Translations under genes and position numbers: made by a program
Assembly (NCBI GenBank): GCA_951802195.1
Contig: OX637622.1
Location: 1,488,001 to 1,552,000, forward strand
Source of the DNA: Tausonia pullulans
Taxonomy: Eukaryota > Basidiomycota > Tremellomycetes > Cystofilobasidiales > Mrakiaceae
Reading direction: 5' to 3'
Length of the DNA stretch: 64,000 bases
Notes under the pieces: generated by a model
Databases searched by the model: none
What the model was told of the DNA's origin: nothing
Seen by the model: the letters and a program-made list of their open reading frames with translations, nothing else
Part shown: one piece after another, positions 38,860 through 50,382 of the stretch
How the letters are laid out: each line of letters begins with the position of its first letter
Numbering within the stretch: the first letter of the stretch is position 1

Positions 38860-41142
38860 ATGTATCTTCAGAAGAAGTACCTCGTCAACCTCGAGAAGTA
38901 GTGCGTTTGCCTGCCCTAACAATCGCCCTAAGAAACGATGCTGACGGTGTCTCCGCTCTGCAGCAAGTACAGTGGCGTCGATAAGTGTGTCATCGGCCTT
39001 TCTTTCCTTCCTTCTCGCGCGCGCGAGGCCCCCTCCGCCTATGTCCGTTGCCCCCCACCCCCCCCGCTGACGTTGTTGTCCCCGTCCCCAGGTCGATCGT
39101 CTCGCAGTATGTCCTCACGCCGTATTGGAACTGGCTCGTGACGCTCTTCCCTAAGACGCTCGCTCCCAACGCCGTGCGTCGCTGTGCTCCCTTCGTCGCG
39201 CCTGTGTCTGGGCGGCGGCTTCCGCGCGTTGCCTTCCCTCTGACGTATCCTCTTGCGACTCCCTACAGATCACCTTCATCGGCCTCTGCATTGTCTTCTG
39301 CAACTTTGGAACGCTCATTTATTACGACCCGGAGTTCTTGTGCGAGAGCGGAGGATGCAAACCTCTCCCTCGCTGGGTCTACTTTTCGTGAGCACTCACC
39401 CACGGCCCCCCCCCCCCCCCCCGCCGCCCCGTTCTACCCGCCTTGGCGGCCGCGACGCGACCAGGGGGAAAATGTTGACTCGCGAACGTTTGTTTATCGT
39501 GGCAGCTGGGGTATTGGTCTCTTTGCGTACCAGAGTATGGACGCCATTGACGGGTGAGTTGAGAGGACCGCGAGATTTGGAACTCACGGACGCGACGGAT
39601 GCCGACGCTCACATGCTCTCACTTTTGGCTTTACCAGCAAGCAGGCCCGCAGGACCGGCATGGCTGGACCGCTAGGGGAGATGTTCGACCACGGTTGTGA
39701 TGCCCTCAACACGACAGTGCGTTCCTTCCCGGTCGTGACGAGGGAGGCCTGAGCCTTACGCGTTACGCCCGTGGCTTCTCTCCTTCTCAGCTCGAGTGCG
39801 TCATCGGAGCGCATGCGCTCAACCTCGGCCGAAGCTGGTGGACGGTCGCGAGTATGGTTGCTGCCCTGACCAACTTCTACCTGTGAGCACTGGGCGATCA
39901 GCGTGTCGTTCTCGTTCAAAACGAACGGACGAGCGCGCCACCCGAGGTGTCGGCGCTGACTGACCTCGCGGCTGCCCTGTCAATAGCACGACGTGGGAGG
40001 AGTTCCACACTGGTTCGTCTCTCATGCGCTTTGCATGTTGTCCTGACGTGGACTGAGATGACCCCTTCCACCAGGTACCCTCTATCTCTCCGCCTTTTCG
40101 GGCCCCGTCGAGGGCATCCTTCTCATTTGCGCCATCTACTTTATCACTGGTGAGGCGGCGTTCGCCTCTTACATGTCCCATCTGTTCTCTGTTCTAACGC
40201 AAATGTGCCTTCCCTCATCCTCCCCCTTCTGCTAGGCATCTGGGGCCCGGGAATCTGGGACACTAAGGTCACCCATTTCTTCCACGTCCCATCGCTCGCC
40301 AAGTACATCCCTTACGATCTCGGCCTGAACGACGCGTTCATGGTGTTCGGGGCGATCTCGCTGGCGGGCAACATTGTCGGCAGGTGAGCTCGCTCTTCTA
40401 TGCAAGAGCTCTCATCTCCTGTACTGACCTCAGTCTCCCCCCTCAACAATAGCTACGGCAACGTCATCGTCGCTCGCCGCAAGGCCAAGAAGGCGATTTT
40501 ACCCCCACTCCTTGGCCTGATCCCCTTCTGCGTCAACACGGCGATTCTTCTCTCGTGGCTTCTCGCCGAGCCGCACACCAATATTCTCAAGAGCGGCCGC
40601 TTTGTGCCGTTCCTTGGCTACTGGGGGCTCGGCTTTGCCTATCAGGTCGGCCAGCTTATCCTTGCCCATGTGGCAAAGATGCCGTTTCCTTGGTGGAACG
40701 GGCTCATGTTCTGGTCGGCTATCGGCGCGCTCGACGCGAACGCCCTGCGGGTCTTCAACGTGTCAGTCTGGCCGTCTGCTACATAACCACCTGGTCGTCG
40801 CAAGATCCTGACATGAGGTCTCCTTCTACCCTAGCGACCCGATCCTCCAGGCGACCGAGACCCGGCGCAACATCTTCATCGCCGTCTCGTTCCTCCTCGC
40901 CCTGGCCGTCTACCTGCACTTTGCATTCACCGTCATCTGGGCGATGTGGGTCGATTCCCCTCCCCCTCCCCCTCCTTCCCTCCCTCCCATTCTCTCCACC
41001 TCCTCCGTCCTTTGCGTGCTGAAACGGTTCTCTTCCGTCTAGCACGAACCACCTCGGCGTCGCCTGTTTCACTGTCCGCAAGAAGAACGCCGACGGCGAG
41101 TGGGAGACGGCCGAGAAGGTCGAGGCTGAGCGCCGGAAATGA
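38860..41142 (+). CDS. EPT1: Choline/ethanolamine phosphotransferase (Cpt1/Ept1)
   Basis: ER membrane enzyme of the Kennedy pathway, joining CDP-choline or CDP-ethanolamine to diacylglycerol. The CDP-alcohol phosphotransferase signature DGx2ARx8Gx3Dx3D is complete: DAIDGKQARRTGMAG followed by PLGEMFDHGCDALNTT (exons at ~39535-39720). The N-terminus MYLQKKYLVNLEKYKYSGVDKS spans two introns that split codons cleanly. PYWNWLVTLFPKTLAPN matches the family. About eight hydrophobic segments follow, and the C-terminus is basic and acidic (EVEAERRK). About nine introns were read. One intron (from ~39389) contains 17 consecutive C. Choline versus ethanolamine preference cannot be read from the sequence. 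Confidence 0.9.
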
Positions 41143-41398
41143 GCCGAGTCGAGTCGAAAGCGGAGGGTGGCCGGGGCCGGGGTGGCGGCGACCGACGGGT
41201 TAAGACACAAGAGAAGGGGGGGCAAGGTCAGGTTTCCCAAAGGATCTCTCGAGGACGAGGACGGAGTGCCTCGGACAGGACCCTCCTTCCGAATCCATCT
41301 CATATAGATGCGACTAAATGCGAGCACTGTTATCGTACAGGTGTGATATCGATCGGGCCAAAAGAAGAACTCAGAAACGTCGAGCTGCCCTCTTCCCT

Positions 41399-41425
41399 CC
41401 CCCCCCCCCCCCCCCCCCCCCCCCC
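41399..41425. repeat. C27 homopolymer tract
   Basis: Twenty-seven consecutive C on the plus strand, in the 3' flank of the phosphotransferase gene. Its true length is uncertain in any assembly. Confidence 0.95.
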
Positions 41426-41541
41426 TTTCCCCTCCTCCTTTCACAACTTCTTCCTCACCTCCTAGGGCGACATCTCCTCGTGGCCCATTCTGTGCGTGAC
41501 GTTCTTTCAGCTCCGCGTCGTACGCGTGCGTGCGGGGCTGG

Positions 41542-41873
41542 TTACTGCCGTTCGGGGCAGGGGCTGGTCATGACCGCTCCGCTGCGCTGAGAAGGAAGAG
41601 GACGGGGGATGAGGAGGGTCGGTCAGCACCCGTGGAAATGAGCGAGCGAGACGCAGGCGACAGAGACGTACGTCGCCGGTCATGTAGGGGTGGCTGCTGA
41701 GGACCGACTGAAGAAGGAGAGAGAGAGAGGGGGGGGGGGGGGGGGGGGGGGGCGCGCTAAATGCCAGCGCAGGTCGTTGTGGGAGATCGATCGGCTGACG
41801 CTCCCCTCCTTCGAGACGGCCTGGACGACGTCGACGTGTTTGATGACCTTGATGAAAGCGCGTTGACACCCGC
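41542..41873 (-). CDS. Unrecognised short protein, C-terminal exons only
   Basis: Three minus-strand exons with strong C/G third-position bias appear to join. One exon, ending at 41800, reads CQRAFIKVIKHVDVVQAVSKEGS and is followed by a GTCAGC donor, a donor type also used by the myosin-I gene here. A 36-nt exon (41672-41707) reads SVLSSHPYMTGD, with a GTACGT donor. A last exon (41542-41586) reads RSGAVMTSPCPERQ then TAA. The intron between the first two contains a C24 run followed by CT repeats and CAG. I do not recognise the family and could not place the start, which should lie upstream (higher coordinates). It could be a small conserved subunit or a misread. Confidence 0.35.
41729..41752. 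repeat. G24 homopolymer tract
   Basis: Twenty-four consecutive G on the plus strand (C on minus), next to a GA repeat. On the minus strand it sits just upstream of a probable intron acceptor, serving as an extreme polypyrimidine tract. Confidence 0.95.
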
Positions 41874-43116
41874 TCTCGGATCAGCTCGCTTGCCCAGGCT
41901 CGTTGAGAGAGAGGGAGAGAGAGAAAGAGAGAGAGAACACTCCATCGACCCTGTCGTTCTGGACCCGCTTCATCGGTCGAGCGTGTGCCTGGTCGATCTA
42001 GGCGCAACCCTCGTCCGTCGAGAGGAAGGGCAACCGACACAGCTACCGTCTCGATCAAGACGGGGCCACAGGCTGCCTCAGCCTCGCGGTGTCGGGAGCG
42101 TGGCCATGGGATCTTGCGCAAGAGACGCCCACCACAGCGCCGTATCGGCGGAATGGAATGAGCCATGGCGAACCCACTGGAGCGCGTGGAGGCGGTGCTA
42201 TACCATCTACGCGCGGAACCATGGGTCGGGGGAGCAAGCGTGATTTGAGATAGTGAGCAAGAGCAGAGGATGAGGGAGGCCCTCACGAAGGCCGGAAGCC
42301 AGGTGAGTAGTATCCCGCGTCGTCAAAGCCCGATGGGCTCTGCAAGATGGGCGTCGTCCTGGGTGGCAGACTGGAGGAGTACGGTGGCGAGCGTCTTCAG
42401 GAAGAGAGAGCGAAGGGGAGACGTACTTGTTCGACACAGGCGGTGCTTGGCTGAGTTCCATGTCGAATCGCCACATCCTCCAGAGCTGTTGAGAACCGCC
42501 ACTGAAAACGAGGGACCATCATCTGGGTTGGGGTGCTAGAAGAAGCAATCTGGGCCCATCCGTATGAACAGACATATCCGGGGGCGATGGGTCGATGACG
42601 GTCATGAGAGGGCATAGGTCGAATGAGCGTGAATTGAGTAAGAACGAACAGGCAGATGTCGCGAGGAAAAGAGAAGGGGGGAAGGGGAAAGGGAGAAGAG
42701 GGGATCACGAGGGCGGCTGGCGGGTGAACGAGCAGATGAAAATCACAGTTTTCGATTGAGGTGCTGTAGAGGTTCCCATTCTTGCAAAGCAGCATGATCC
42801 ATGCGAGTAGTTCAAATGTCTGGGGACAACCACCACCTCGGCGAAACGGTGAACAGGTTGCAAAGTGGAGACCCCTTTGCTGGCCCGACTAAAGTCGTCG
42901 GATAGGTGAAAGGGATGATCATTCGTGCATGAGTGACTCTCGAGAGGTGGCACTCTTCACCAGAATATTCACAAGAACAGATCAGCATGAGTACAAGATG
43001 GTAAAGTAAAAATACGCATCACCATCCCTCCAAATGGCGCGCAGGTCGCCCGTCGGTCGGGCGGTCTTTCCTCGTTTTCCTTCCTCTTTCCCTTTAATCG
43101 CTCGCTCGCTGTCCAC

Positions 43117-44848
43117 TCAACCCAATCTCCCCTTCTTTCTCGCTCCCTCTGTCGCCCTCCCAACCATTCCCCCTGCCCCGCTACCCCCTCCGCCATTCCC
43201 TCCGACCGTTGGCCTCCCCCCACCTGAGTTCATCGCCGCCGCTGCCGCCGTGACACTGACGCTCGGGAAAGAGAGCGAGGGAGCCTGGCTCGAGCCCATC
43301 TTGGGGTCACCGGCATCGTCGTGGGTGACGCGGCGGTCTGGGTAGGTTATAGGGGAGGAGGAGAAAGCGCTGAGGGTGGTGCAAGACGTCAGGCTTCTTT
43401 TCGTTAAGGAAAGAGGGAGAGTGAGAAGAAGAAGACGCCTACTTGATGCTCGGTCTCGGTTCGTCCTCCGTGAACCACGGATGCGCCAACGCCTCCCTCG
43501 CCGTGATGCGTCGCTCCGGGTCAAACTCAAACAACCTTGAGAGCAAGTCGAACCCCCTCAGCGAATACGTCGGTTGCGCCGCCTTCGTCTTGTACCAGCT
43601 CCCCAACGAGTTCGTGTATCGTTCCAATCGAGCGAGATGGGGCGCCTCCGGATAGTGGTGGATATTGGGCCAGCGATCCTTGTCAATCGAGCCAAGGACC
43701 TCGAGGATCTTGACCATTTGGTCCTTTTGAAACGGCAAATTCTTCTTCGAGTCAATCTTGGCCTCTTCGCCCTTGAAGATGGGTCGGAGCGAGAGGAGCT
43801 CGGCATAGATGCAGCCGACGGCCCAGAGGTCTGACGTTTCGGTCGAGAGAATGGCGAGAGTCAGCGGCGGATGAGTTGCCTCCCTAATCCGCAAGGGTAG
43901 ACAGCAACGCACCAACGGCACTCGTGTAGTGCCTCGCTCCCAACAACAGCTCCGGTGAGCGATACCAAATGGTGACGACGACCTTATCACCCTGCCAAAG
44001 CGGCTGCAACGGATCTCTCCCGACGCGAGCGAGACCCAAGTCGCCAATCTTGACGACGCCCTTGGAGGTGACGAGGATGTTGGCCGGCTTGAGATCGCGG
44101 TGGAGGATGTGATGCGTGTGGAGGTAAAGGACGCCGTTGAGAAGCTGGTGGAGGAGCGATTTGAGCGTCGGCGCTGGGAGAGGGAGGCGGATCGTTTGAG
44201 AGTGGTGGTGGATGATTTGCTGTGGACGGCGGGCGGGAAGGAAGGAAGATGGATGTGAGCATATGGTGGCAAACCAACGAAAACTGTGCTTGGGGACGAC
44301 GCACCAGAAAGTCGTGCTCGGCGTAACCAAAGACCATGAAGATGGATTTTTCCTCGAGGATGACCTCGCGCAGGGCGACGACGTTGATGTGGTGAAGTTC
44401 TCGGTTGATCTAGAAGTGAGCGATGAACCGGTCAGCCGTCTGTCGTCTTCCTTCCCCATCTTGCCCGCGTGCCCGACACGCACAGCAATCTCCCGGATTG
44501 CACTCTGGCTGATGCCCGTGTACGTGACGACCTCGCCCTCCTTGTCCGGCTTGAACTTTTTGATCGCGTACAGCTCGCCCTCCTTGCCGCGGAGATCGCC
44601 CGGCCGTGTCGGGAGCGTCGAGTCGAACCCGCCGGGGGTGGAGGGCTTGAGGCGGGCCTTGTAGACGCGACCGTAGGTGCCCGAAGAGATGAAGCCGAGG
44701 ATGAGATAGCTGGGGGCTTTCTATGTGAGTGTCGAGGACGCAGAGGGAAGCCGGCGTCGGCTCATCTGACGCACCTGTCGAGGACGTTGCGACGGCGCGC
44801 GTCCATCGATGCGCGGTACGAGCGCATGGGAGAGGGGTCGCGAGCCAT
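43117..44848 (-). CDS. SSN3: Mediator-associated cyclin-dependent kinase Ssn3/Srb10/Cdk8
   Basis: Kinase of the Mediator CDK module, phosphorylating the polymerase II CTD and transcription factors. The Gly-rich loop is GFISSGTYGRVYKAR, and the catalytic Lys is in YAIKKFKPDKEGE. The CDK8-specific helix is YTGISQSAIREIA. HRDLKPANILV carries the catalytic Asp, and the metal-binding triad is DLG in KIGDLGLARV. The activation loop VVVTIWYRSPELLLGARHYTSAV lacks a phospho-threonine, as in Cdk8. DLWAVGCIYAELLSLRPIFKGEEAKIDSKKNLPF and ITYPDRRVTHDDAGDPK are also Cdk8-type. The C-terminal tail is Gly/Ala-rich. About five introns were read. Start at ATG 44848 (MARDPSPMRSYRAS). It diverges from the Rab5 gene across the assembly gap. 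Confidence 0.93.
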
Positions 44849-45459
44849 GATGATGTGTGATGATGCAGGGAGTGCGAAGAGAAGAGACGGGCCTGTAGAT
44901 GGACAGGTCTGATCAGCCCAGGTCGACGAGTGCCTNNNNNNNNNNNNNNNNNNNNNNNNNNNNNNNNNNNNNNNNNNNNNNNNNNNNNNNNNNNNNNNNN
45001 NNNNNNNNNNNNNNNNNNNNNNNNNNNNNNNNNNNNNNNNNNNNNNNNNNNNNNNNNNNNNNNNNNNNNNNNNNNNNNNNNNNNNNNNNNNNNNNNNNNN
45101 NNNNNNNNNNNNNNNNNNNNNNNNNNNNNNNNNNNGGGGGCGGACGCGACGGCGGACGCGCAGAGGCGGCGGCGAGTGGGCGGGCTGCTGGGCGGAGTGT
45201 CTGGCGCGGACACGGCGGGCTGGGCTTGCTCTCTTGTCAGGGCACGTCGGGCTGGGCCTGGTGCATGGCCTGGCCGGGGTGGTGTGCAGCGGGCGGTGGT
45301 GGTTGACGGTCGCCTGCTCCGTGCGCTCCGCCCGCCGCTCGCCGTCGCCGCCTCCCGCCTGGCCCACGCGTGTCTCCACCAACCACGCTCCCCGCCAGCT
45401 TCACCACGCCACACCTCCCTCCCTCCCCGTCGTCCCGCCCGCTTACCCCCAGCCCTCTC
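44849..45459. other. Divergent promoter region of SSN3 and the Rab5 gene, containing an assembly gap
   Basis: 611 bp, of which 200 are N (44936-45135). The sequence on either side of the gap is extremely GC-rich. No gene can be read here. Confidence 0.6.
44936..45135. other. Assembly gap, 200 N
   Basis: Exactly 200 undetermined bases, a round number suggesting a scaffold gap of unknown or estimated size. Confidence 0.99.
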
Positions 45460-47128
45460 ATGTCCGCACCCCAGAGCGCCAAGCTCGTCCTCCTCGGTCC
45501 GTCCCGCCGCAAGCCAGCCGCCCGTGGGCCGGGCTCGATCCCGTCGGGCGTCTCCCGGGCTGATACGCCGCGCTTCTCGCGCACAACCATGCTCCCCTCC
45601 AGGCGAGTCAGCCGTCGGCAAGTCCTCCCTCGTCCTCCAGTTCGTCCGGGGCGAGTTCAGCGACTTCCGCGAGAGGTTCGTCCGCCCTCTCGCGTCCTCC
45701 CGGTTTCTTTCCCCCCTGGCCCCTGGTTTCCGCGCGCTTCACATCCCCCCTGCCTTCCCCGCCTTCTCTCGTCGTCCCCCCCCCCCTCTCCGGCTGGATG
45801 GCCGGTGGGCTGCCGTCATCGGTGACCAGTTGATGTGTCTGACACTTCTTTTCCGTTTCTGCTCATTCTAGCACTATCGGAGGTTCGTCGGGCGATGTCA
45901 CTGGTGGACAGGCAGGCCGCAGGCTCTCATGCTTACCCGGTCTCGCTTTCGCCTTGCTCCAGCCGCGTTCCTCACGCAGACCGTCCAGATTGCGGGCAAG
46001 GATGGTTCCCCCCCCAGGACGCTCAAGTTTGAGATCTGGTGCGTCGTGTCTGCTCACGTCCGCTCCTCTTGCTGTCCTTACGCCTCTCTGGACGACTCGC
46101 GTCATCAGGGACACCGCCGGACAGGAGCGTACGTGTGCCGCCACAGCGAGAGGGCGACGGCGACGGCGACGGCGACCCGACACTGACCGTTCTCGCTTGC
46201 TCGTGGTCTGCCTCTGCAGGCTACAAGGTGAGCCCGGCTGTGGCTGCCCCCTCCGCGAGAGGGGCTGGTTGGATTCGCTGCTGATCCGTCGTCTGTCGCG
46301 TGCCTTGCAGTCTCTCGCCCCCATCGTGCGCGCCCAGCCACTGACCACTTCTTCACCTTCTTGTCCCTGCTGATGCTGTGGACCTTTCCTGCCCTCCCAG
46401 TACTATCGCAATGCCACTGCCTCTCTGTTCGTCTGACGGCCTAGACTCACCCACCCGCTCCTCCGTGCCTGACCATTCCGCGCGCTTTCGGCTTCGCCCG
46501 CAAATGATGCTCTCTTTCCAGCGTTGTTTATGACATCACCTCGCCTCCCTCGTTTGAGGTTCGTCTCCTCTCTCGCCCCCCTCTTTCTGCTCCAGTACTG
46601 AATCCCCCCATAGAAAGCCAAGACTTGGATCCGCGACCTTCGACGCCAGGCCGACCCGGGCCTCGTGATTCTGCTTTGCGGCAACAAGAAGGACCTGCCG
46701 GGGCGGGAGGTCTCGACTGAGACTGGAGAGGTCCGTCCCATCCCAATCGCCCCTCTTTCCCTCGGAGGGAGGTGCGAGCGTTCGTCGTTGCTGACATGAT
46801 GGGCATGTCATCGATGACCCCGTAGGCTTATGCAAAGGAGGAGGGCCTCCTCTTCCTCGAGGCGAGCGCCAAGAGTGGCGAGGGTGTCAAGGAGATCTTT
46901 GACCTGATCGGTGAGCGCGGGGCCGTTGTTCCTTGTTTCCATTCCTCCTGTGACATCAGCTCACCCACCCACCCACCAACCTCTCCTCATATCCCAGCCG
47001 AGACCCTCCCTGCCCCTACACCGAAACCGACGGCTGGAGGAACCGGCGCGGCCGCGGGAGGCGTCAACCTCGCTGCGGGAGGTGCCGGCGGAGACGGCGC
47101 TGGAGCGAAGGACGGATGTGCCTGCTAG
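45460..47128 (+). CDS. VPS21: Rab5-type small GTPase (Vps21/Ypt5)
   Basis: Early-endosome Rab GTPase controlling homotypic fusion. The P-loop is GESAVGKSS, split by an intron after KLVLLG. Switch I is STIGAAFLTQTV, the Rab5-specific effector sequence. G3 is WDTAGQERYK across two introns, G4 is GNKKDL, and G5 is EASAKSG. The C-terminus is a Gly/Ala-rich linker ending DGCAC, a CxC site for double geranylgeranylation. About eight introns split a ~220-residue protein, unusually dense even here. Start at the ATG at 45460 (MSAPQSAKLVLLG); stop TAG at 47126-47128. Confidence 0.92.
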
Positions 47129-47814
47129 ATCCTCTCTCTCGGAGGGAGAGGAGTTTTATCGCGCAGGCACTCATTGGGGGGACGTTGGTGCTCGTTGTCT
47201 TCTGCCTCAGTGTGCTAATATTGCGCGCGGACGCGTATGCGTCGCTCGTTCGCTCTCTCTTTGTTTGTCTCTTCTCTCTTCATTACTCTCTTTCCCTTTC
47301 CCTCTCTTGATTCTCCCCCTCCGCCTCCATTCCTCTCTATTCCCCTCCATTCCCCTCCGTACCCTACCCCGCTTCCCTCGCTCGTTTTCTGATGATATTC
47401 ATGCCCTAACTCTCTCGATATCTCTGGCCCTTGGTGACGACGCATCGACCGCGCCCCTCACACCCTCTAGACTTCCCCTCTCGAGAAAAGGGCGGGTCAA
47501 CTTCCGACGACCGCCATCGGCCAACTGCCTGCTTGCTCTCTTCCCACCTTCCGCCCTGGCTCTAGGGCTGATTTAGCCAGCTCGTGCACGTAAGCCCCTG
47601 CCTCTCCTCTGCCGCGATCTCGTCAGAGGAATCCCTCACTCTCCTCAGCTCGGCTGCTCGTCGTCCATTCTGACCAGCGGCGTTCTCCTCCTCCTCCTCG
47701 CGACCCTCTCCTCCCCGCCTCAGATCTCACCAGACCAGGGGCACCGCTAGGTTTCTCTCTCTCTCCTCCTCCTCCTCCTCCTCCTCCTCCTCCTCCTCCT
47801 CCTCCCGAGCCAGC
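47129..47814. other. Intergenic region before COX10
   Basis: 686 bp. CT-rich blocks and a (TCC)14-like microsatellite (47763-47805) lie immediately upstream of the COX10 start codon. No gene is seen. Confidence 0.5.
47763..47805. repeat. TCC/CTC trinucleotide microsatellite
   Basis: About fourteen tandem TCC units, ending 10 nt before the COX10 ATG at 47815, so probably within its 5' leader. Confidence 0.9.
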
Positions 47815-49701
47815 ATGGCGTTCCTCCCGCCCTGCGCGCGCGCGCTCCAGCACCACCTCCCCTCGCTCGTCGCGTCCTCCTCCGTCCGCGCTCTCTGCTC
47901 GTCGACGTCCGCCTTCCCGCTGTTCCCCGCTCGGCCGTCTCGGACGCGAGCTGCCGCGTCGTCGCCTCTGGTGTTCGCTGCTGCTGCTGCTGCTGCGAGC
48001 TGGAAGGGCAAGGGGAGGGAGATGAGCTCGTCAACGACAACTGGCGAATCGCCGCGGACGCCATCAGCGGCGGGACGGGTTGTCCCGGAGGAAGGCGGAC
48101 TGGGTGTCGGTGGAACAGGTCAGTCTTCGTTGTTGAGACTTCTATGGAGCGAGGGCTGACGACGGGAAGGGCCTTCCCCCCACCCACCCCAGTCTCCCCG
48201 CCAGCGTCGCCTACACCGGCAAGCTCGTCGTCGATGCCTGCCTCGCCCACAACGTACAGGCCGCTCCCACCCTTGCTCCGACCGAAGCGGCTCGCCAACC
48301 TCTACCTCCAGCTCGCCAAGAACCGGCTCACCCTCCTCATAGTCCTCACCTCCACCACGGGGCTCGCCCTCTCCCCCCTCCCGACGACGCTGCCCATGCT
48401 TCTCTCCCTCTCCGTGGGGACCTACCTCTCCTCGGCCGCCGCGAATGCCATCAACCAGCTCTTCGAGTCCCCTCTCGATGCGCAGGCACTCCGGACCCGG
48501 AATCGGCCGCTCGTCACGAGGGCCATCTCCCCAGTGCATGCGGCGCTCTTCGCTCTGACATGCGCGACGCTCGGGACCCTGCTCCTCTGGTGGGGCTGCA
48601 ACCCGACGACGGCTGCTCTGGGTGTGGCGAACCTCGTGCTGTACGCGTTCGTCTACACGCCCATGAAGCGGCTCTCCGTGGCCAACACGTGGGTCGGGGC
48701 CATCGTCGGGGCGATCCCGCCCGTCATGGGTTGGACTGCGACGGGGGCGGGGCTCTTCCCTACGGAGGCGCAGAAGGAGTGGCTCGGACTGCCAAGTTGG
48801 TTCCCAACTTCGCCCCCGCTAGTCGCTCCTGCCACGACGACGACAGGTGGTGGTGGTGGTGGTGATGGTGAAAGCGACGAGTACTACCCCGCCCAAGAAG
48901 GCTTCAAGCCCGTCCGGAAACGATCCTACATCACCCCGGAACCCGCCGCCGAGCTCGACGACCCCCTTCCGTCCATCGCCCTCCCGAACGCCTCCCTCCC
49001 AGCGATCCCCTTCCTCTCTCATCTCAAAGCCCAACTCCCCTCCCCAGAGATCAACGTCCTCGCCCCCCTCACGCTCGCACTCTTCCTCTTCTCGTGGCAA
49101 TTCCCGCACTTCAACCCGCTCTCGCACCTCCTGAGGGCGTCGTACGCCAGCTCGAGCTACAAGATGCTCGCGGTTCTGAACCCGCAACGGAACGCGACCG
49201 TCGGGCTGAGGCACGCGGTCTATCTCGTGGGGATCTGCTCGGTCATCGCGCCCTTGAGTGGGGCGGTGGGATGGGGTTTCGCGCTGACGAGCCTGGTGCC
49301 GAACGGAATTGTGCGTTCGCCTCCTTCACTCGTTCGTTTGCTCCCCCCTCGCTTGACCTGTGGACTGACGCCAAGATGCATCGGATCGACCGACTGACCG
49401 ACAGCTCCTCAAGCACGCCTACGCCTTCTATCTCCGCCAACGGGAGAAACAAGCCCGCCGACTCTTCTGGTCGTCGCTCTGGTACCTCCCTGTCGTCCTC
49501 GGCCTCATGATCGTCCACAAGAAGGACGCGGACTGGACGAGCTGGGCGACGGAGTCGAGGTTGGGGAAGGTCGTCAGGGAGGTCGTCAGTGGGGGCGGGG
49601 AGAGCCCGGAGGAGATGGTGGAGAGGGCGCTGAGGGAGCGGGAGAGGAGGCGGCGGGGAGGGGTCGGGGAGGGAGGGAAGTTTGAGGTGGTCGCCAACTG
49701 A
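47815..49701 (+). CDS. COX10: Protoheme IX farnesyltransferase Cox10
   Basis: Mitochondrial inner-membrane UbiA-family enzyme that converts heme B to heme O for cytochrome oxidase. The N-terminus is Ala/Ser/Arg-rich without acidic residues, as for a mitochondrial targeting presequence. Signature one is NAINQLFESPLDAQALRTRNRPL (prenyl-diphosphate-binding N...D...D-type motif with RTxxRPL) near 48450. Signature two is YTPMKRLSVANTWVGAIVGAIPPVMGW near 48655. FSWQFPHFN follows at ~49095. Two introns were read: GTCAGT near 48119, joining GGT to VSPPAS, and one after LVPNGI (~49312) joining to LLKHAYAFYLRQ. A lineage-specific linker rich in Thr and Gly (~48830-48900) separates the two halves. Stop TGA at 49699-49701. 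Confidence 0.93.
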
Positions 49702-49733
49702 TGAGGGAAATAATGGCCATTCACGCGAAGAAG

Positions 49734-49774
<41 letters not shown>

Positions 49775-50382
49775 TCCCTCAGGGCGGCGAGCACGTGGAG
49801 TTGGGTGGCCGAGCGATCTGCACGGCAGCGGTCCCGGTCCGACTCCGCTGTTCGTTCATCCTCCTGCATCGGCGGTCAGTCGATCGATCGTATCAGGGGC
49901 GGGCGGTGACGTCCAGGCCGGAAGTTTTCCATTCTCCAGGAGGGAAAGATGACTGAACATGGCAAGTTGGGTGCCTGTCTCCTCCAAGCGGTCTGGCTTA
50001 TGAGGCGAGCGAGAAAAGAGAGAGAGAGGCTCTCGGATTAGGATGGCCGCCGCCGCCATCAGCGGCCGAGAGACAAGAAAGCTGGGAGGCTGTCCGGAAC
50101 AGAGGGCGAGCGACCGTAAGGGCTGAAGGAGGACGGACCGGGGGGGGGGGGGAGGGGAAGGGTGGGAAGAAAGCGCGTTTAATATAATATCGCATCAGAG
50201 CCTCCTCGTCTCGGAGATGACGGTGCAACGGCGAAACGACGTCTGGGAGAGAGGAGACCGCGAGGCGACGAGAGGCCCGCTCGCTTGAGCCCGCGCCGCC
50301 CGCCCATGGCCGCGCCGCCGCCCTCGCGCTCTCGCTGACGTTGGCTTTCAACCACCATTATCCCCTCCCATTCCGACCCCCC
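49702..50382. other. Intergenic region between COX10 and myosin-I
   Basis: 681 bp with an ATC microsatellite just after the COX10 stop and a G13 run (50140-50152). No gene is seen; the last ~50 bp are a CT-rich leader of the myosin gene. Confidence 0.5.
49734..49774. repeat. ATC trinucleotide microsatellite
   Basis: About 13.7 tandem ATC units starting 33 nt after the COX10 stop, so probably in its 3' UTR. Confidence 0.95.

Larger units (their letters stand above)
41143..43116. other. Poorly resolved interval, including a possible small minus-strand gene
   Basis: Contains C27 (41399-41425) and G24 (41729-41752) runs, and coding-like exons on the minus strand at 41542-41873. On both strands around 42270-42476 there are frames bounded by good donors (MREALTKAGSQ followed by GTGAGT on plus; MWRFDMELSQAPPVSNK followed by GTACGT on minus). 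I could not decide which strand carries the upstream exons. Confidence 0.35.

Noticed and set aside
44410-45621. Long minus-strand frame spanning the N gap
   Set aside because: It is open only because the 200 N are read as unknown residues, and it overlaps SSN3 and Rab5 exons out of frame.
47747-48298. Minus-strand frame with poly-Arg over the COX10 start
   Set aside because: The poly-Arg comes from the TCC microsatellite read in reverse; COX10 on the plus strand is clear.
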